The translations under genes and the position numbers were made by a program. From Phymatolithon calcareum (taxonomy: Eukaryota; Rhodophyta; Florideophyceae; Hapalidiales), in the NCBI GenBank assembly GCA_977006965.1, contig OZ345356.1:1240001-1304000 (forward strand): a stretch of DNA of 64,000 bases. The letters run 5' to 3'. The notes below the pieces were generated by a model that was not told the origin of the DNA, made no database searches, and saw nothing but the letters and a program-made list of their open reading frames with translations. Below, in pieces: positions 61,861-64,000 of this stretch. The number at the start of each line of letters is the position of its first letter. Position 1 is the first letter of the stretch.

Positions 61861-62013
61861 ATACTTACTTTTTGCAACGCGTTTGTGGTACTCTAGTTCA
61901 GCAAATCTTTCATCGAGCTGTTCAGCAGCGCTTTAAATATAGTTATATTAAAGTTTCTGTATAATCGGCAAAGTGACATTTTCACGTCATCTTTCATCTC
62001 GGTCTTTACAACA

Positions 62014-62835
62014 CTAGACTATGTCATTATCAAACTCACAATGGGCTTCTTGAACATGCTCTTCTTTTTCCTGGTTACTTCCGAGCCGTCCTCCACAATA
62101 GTTGCAGTGATAGTTCGACAAAACAGGATGAGAAGCTGTCACATGCTGTATGCGTTCACGCTCAGAAAGAAACATAATTCCACAGTCTTCATACATACAC
62201 TTCTTCAAGTGGCCACTTTGGATGTCAGAAACCATTGCTCGATTGTCAGGAGTCTCAATACCGCAACCGACGAAGCCACAGGAAGTGCGTTTGGCAGTGA
62301 TGTGCATCCTTAGTTGATGCGCTCTCAAGTACCTCCTTTCGGTGAAATACTTTCCACAGCCGCCGAAGTCACAATGCAGCATTGGACCTCCAAGCTTTTT
62401 AAAATGAACTGCTCGTCGGTGCTCCATCATGCGAATTCTTGTCTTGAACTCTTTGTTACAGTCTTCAAAATCGCAAAGCGACACCCCAGTACGATGCTCG
62501 GCGTGTTCATGACTTTTCAGATCGTTTGCAGTATCAAACTGTTTCTTGCAATTGGAAAATCTGCAGACATATTTTTGACCGTGGGCGACTCGCTGATGTC
62601 TAATCAACGAGTCCTTTCTGGTGAATGACTTCGTGCATGACTCGAAGTCACAGAAAAATCGATTGGAGGTGGAGCCTGCCTGTGCCGAGAATAAATCTTC
62701 AAATGAAAACTCTGGGAACTCTGCAAATGACGACCCGATCGGAGAACTATTTTGAATCACTGGTTCATAATCCGATTGGTCGTCTTCGAGTGGAGCCTCC
62801 ATGCGGTCTCGTATATGAACGGTAGCTCGATGCAC
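62014..62835 (-). CDS. C2H2 zinc-finger protein
   Basis: 273 residues in one exon on the minus strand. Six C2H2-type fingers plus one degenerate finger: C62/C67/H80/H85, C91/C96/H109/H114, C121/C126/H139/H144, C155/C160/H173/H178, a degenerate one from C186/C191 with only H209, C213/C218/H231/H236, and C244/C247/H260/H265. Most have the CxxxxC spacing seen in TFIIIA-type fingers. The first 55 residues are acidic (EAPLEDDQSDYEP), perhaps an activation region. An alternative start is Met12. A nucleic-acid-binding regulator is likely. The target is unknown. It is a single copy in the window, with no transposon ends around it, so it is probably a host gene. Confidence 0.88.
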   Translation of the reverse strand: MHRATVHIRDRMEAPLEDDQSDYEPVIQNSSPIGSSFAEFPEFSFEDLFSAQAGSTSNRFFCDFESCTKSFTRKDSLIRHQRVAHGQKYVCRFSNCKKQFDTANDLKSHEHAEHRTGVSLCDFEDCNKEFKTRIRMMEHRRAVHFKKLGGPMLHCDFGGCGKYFTERRYLRAHQLRMHITAKRTSCGFVGCGIETPDNRAMVSDIQSGHLKKCMYEDCGIMFLSERERIQHVTASHPVLSNYHCNYCGGRLGSNQEKEEHVQEAHCEFDNDIV

Positions 62836-63374
62836 GGGATAATCGGTCTCCCGAGTGCGGCAAGTGGCAATGAATGAGTTGTCGTGAAACTACTTTCATC
62901 AAATACCTTTTCGCTGCTGACTTATAGTCAAGTAGAGACTACTCTGCCAATTTAATAGCTTTCAAAATGAAATAAATAAATATCAGCACTTCGAAAAACA
63001 ATTTATTGCCTTTCAGTACTCTAACGGCAAGAATTCGAGACTCTTGACAATGCATATGTAAATGAAGTAGATTATAGCGTTTCACCGCAATCCCTCATGA
63101 AGTTTAAAATCTGTAGAAGATCTTAGGACTGTAGACTATCGGGGTTGCTGACCACATACTAGATATACAGTGAGTAGCTTTCGCACTTCCTCCGTTAAGG
63201 GAAAATCCTTCTTTTGAAACAACTGTTTAGTTGCTCATTTGAAAGCCCTCAGTAAAGCTCCTAGGACTGCACGGGAGCAGCTCTTCGGAAATTGTTCATT
63301 CTAGTATATCTCCTTGTCCCTAATACAGGAAATCGTTGTTTTCCACATTATCAATTATGGTGACACTGAAGAAT
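62836..63374. other. Upstream region of the zinc-finger gene
   Basis: No gene seen. It should hold the promoter of the zinc-finger gene, but I see no clear core element. Confidence 0.4.
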
Positions 63375-63959
63375 AGTAGGGGGATATATATTGATTTATT
63401 TTAAAAGCACCAAAGACCTCACTGTGAGAAACGGGGCAGCTTCTCAATTACTTCTAACTTACCGCATTCTATTTTCCTAACATTTCCTTTATTCGAGTAC
63501 TCTCCATATGAGAGTTCGAGTTAGTCTTTTGCATTCATATTCAGTCTCTTTGTCCACATCTTAGACCCGAGTATGCGTTGGAGTGCAATAAGCTCAATTT
63601 CAGCACCGGGTCCGACATACTGACCGAGGATTGATTTCCTCCACAACGGAGCTCTGCTAAAAATCAGTCTTATGCATCTTAGACTTGTAGACCTGTCCCT
63701 GTAACACTCCTGGCAACTTCTTATGCTTGTTTACCGGGATTTTCACTGAGCGATCCTGTTCGCACTTTACCTTCATTTCCTTGTTTCAATGCTTTGCTGA
63801 GGTGCTCCTCATTTCTGAGATAGTTATTGTCCTTCGATACTTCTGCTATATCCTCCTGTCTTCTTCGGTATTCTTCTGCCTGTTCCAGGTACTTTTTCTG
63901 GTTTAACTGGCTTAAAGAAAACCTTTCCTCTTGGTGAGTCCTCCTCAACTCCGGACTAT
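63375..63959 (-). mobile_element. LINE group B 3' fragment
   Basis: The minus strand encodes MRRTHQEERFSLSQLNQKKY and EEYRRRQEDIAEVSKDN. A degraded end follows, and the terminus is TTTTAAAATAAATCAATATA followed by TATCCCCC. It is cut on the upstream side by the piggyBac-type end at 63960. Confidence 0.85.
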
Positions 63960-64000
63960 CTAGTGTCTATTTTACGAACCCCCTCAATTGAGGGTATTTC
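63960..64000. mobile_element. Left end of another piggyBac-type element
   Basis: CTAGTGTCTATTTTACG is followed by CCCTCAATTGAGGG, the same terminal and inner repeats as at 47149 and 26575. The element continues beyond the window. Confidence 0.8.

Overview
This window looks like nuclear DNA of an intron-poor eukaryote, probably a protist. The genes have eukaryotic start contexts, AATAAA-type ends and signal peptides, and there are no operons or Shine-Dalgarno sites. The mobile elements are typically eukaryotic: APE-type non-LTR retrotransposons, piggyBac, hAT, Tigger-like and MULE-like DNA transposons, a solo LTR and a tRNA-derived SINE. TAA, TAG and TGA all act as stops. I cannot name the species. 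A perkinsid-like alveolate or another microbial eukaryote is possible, but that is a guess.

Most of the window is transposon. I separate seven groups of non-LTR elements, using labels of my own. A: poly(A) tail, best copy 18478-22157. B: ends in ATATCC without poly(A), best copy 9966-15091. C: 3' tails ending GCGTTTAATAAATTC(A)n. D: reverse transcriptase on the minus strand at 55141-57640. E: RT plus RNase H, best copy 31160-33370. F: RTE-like 3' ends with (CCAT)n. G: tails ending GGTAACTTTTAAATAAAA. Many copies have clear target-site duplications (TSDs), and several have an empty site in a paralogous copy elsewhere in the window, so the insertion history can be read directly.

Layout. 1-5250 is mostly unrecognised DNA with a TIR element and a hAT remnant. 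5251-9964 is a mosaic of dead LINEs (block X1), repeated at 52220-55984 (X2). 9966-15091 is a nearly complete group B LINE. 15094-25545 is a duplicated unit (U1) carrying a small secreted-peptide gene and a membrane-protein gene copy. It is repeated at 41583-50703 (U2), and its second half occurs a third time, more diverged, at 36650-40510 (U3). 26065-30020 is a nested stack: a LINE 3' end split by a MULE-like element that itself holds a deleted piggyBac and two identical inverted hAT MITEs. 31160-33370 is the group E LINE. 33371-36640 is GC-rich and mostly unrecognised. 57640-61860 is a patchwork of LINE tails, a SINE and a minisatellite. 62014-62835 is a C2H2 zinc-finger gene, followed by LINE B and piggyBac ends.

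Host genes I believe in: two copies of a 79-residue secreted peptide (15998, 42487), one intact single-pass membrane protein (49129) with two broken paralogues (24056, 37938), and the zinc-finger protein (62014-62835). The most unusual feature is in group E. Its RNase H domain is split by about 93 residues that look like a Tudor-type reader fold, present in all three copies.
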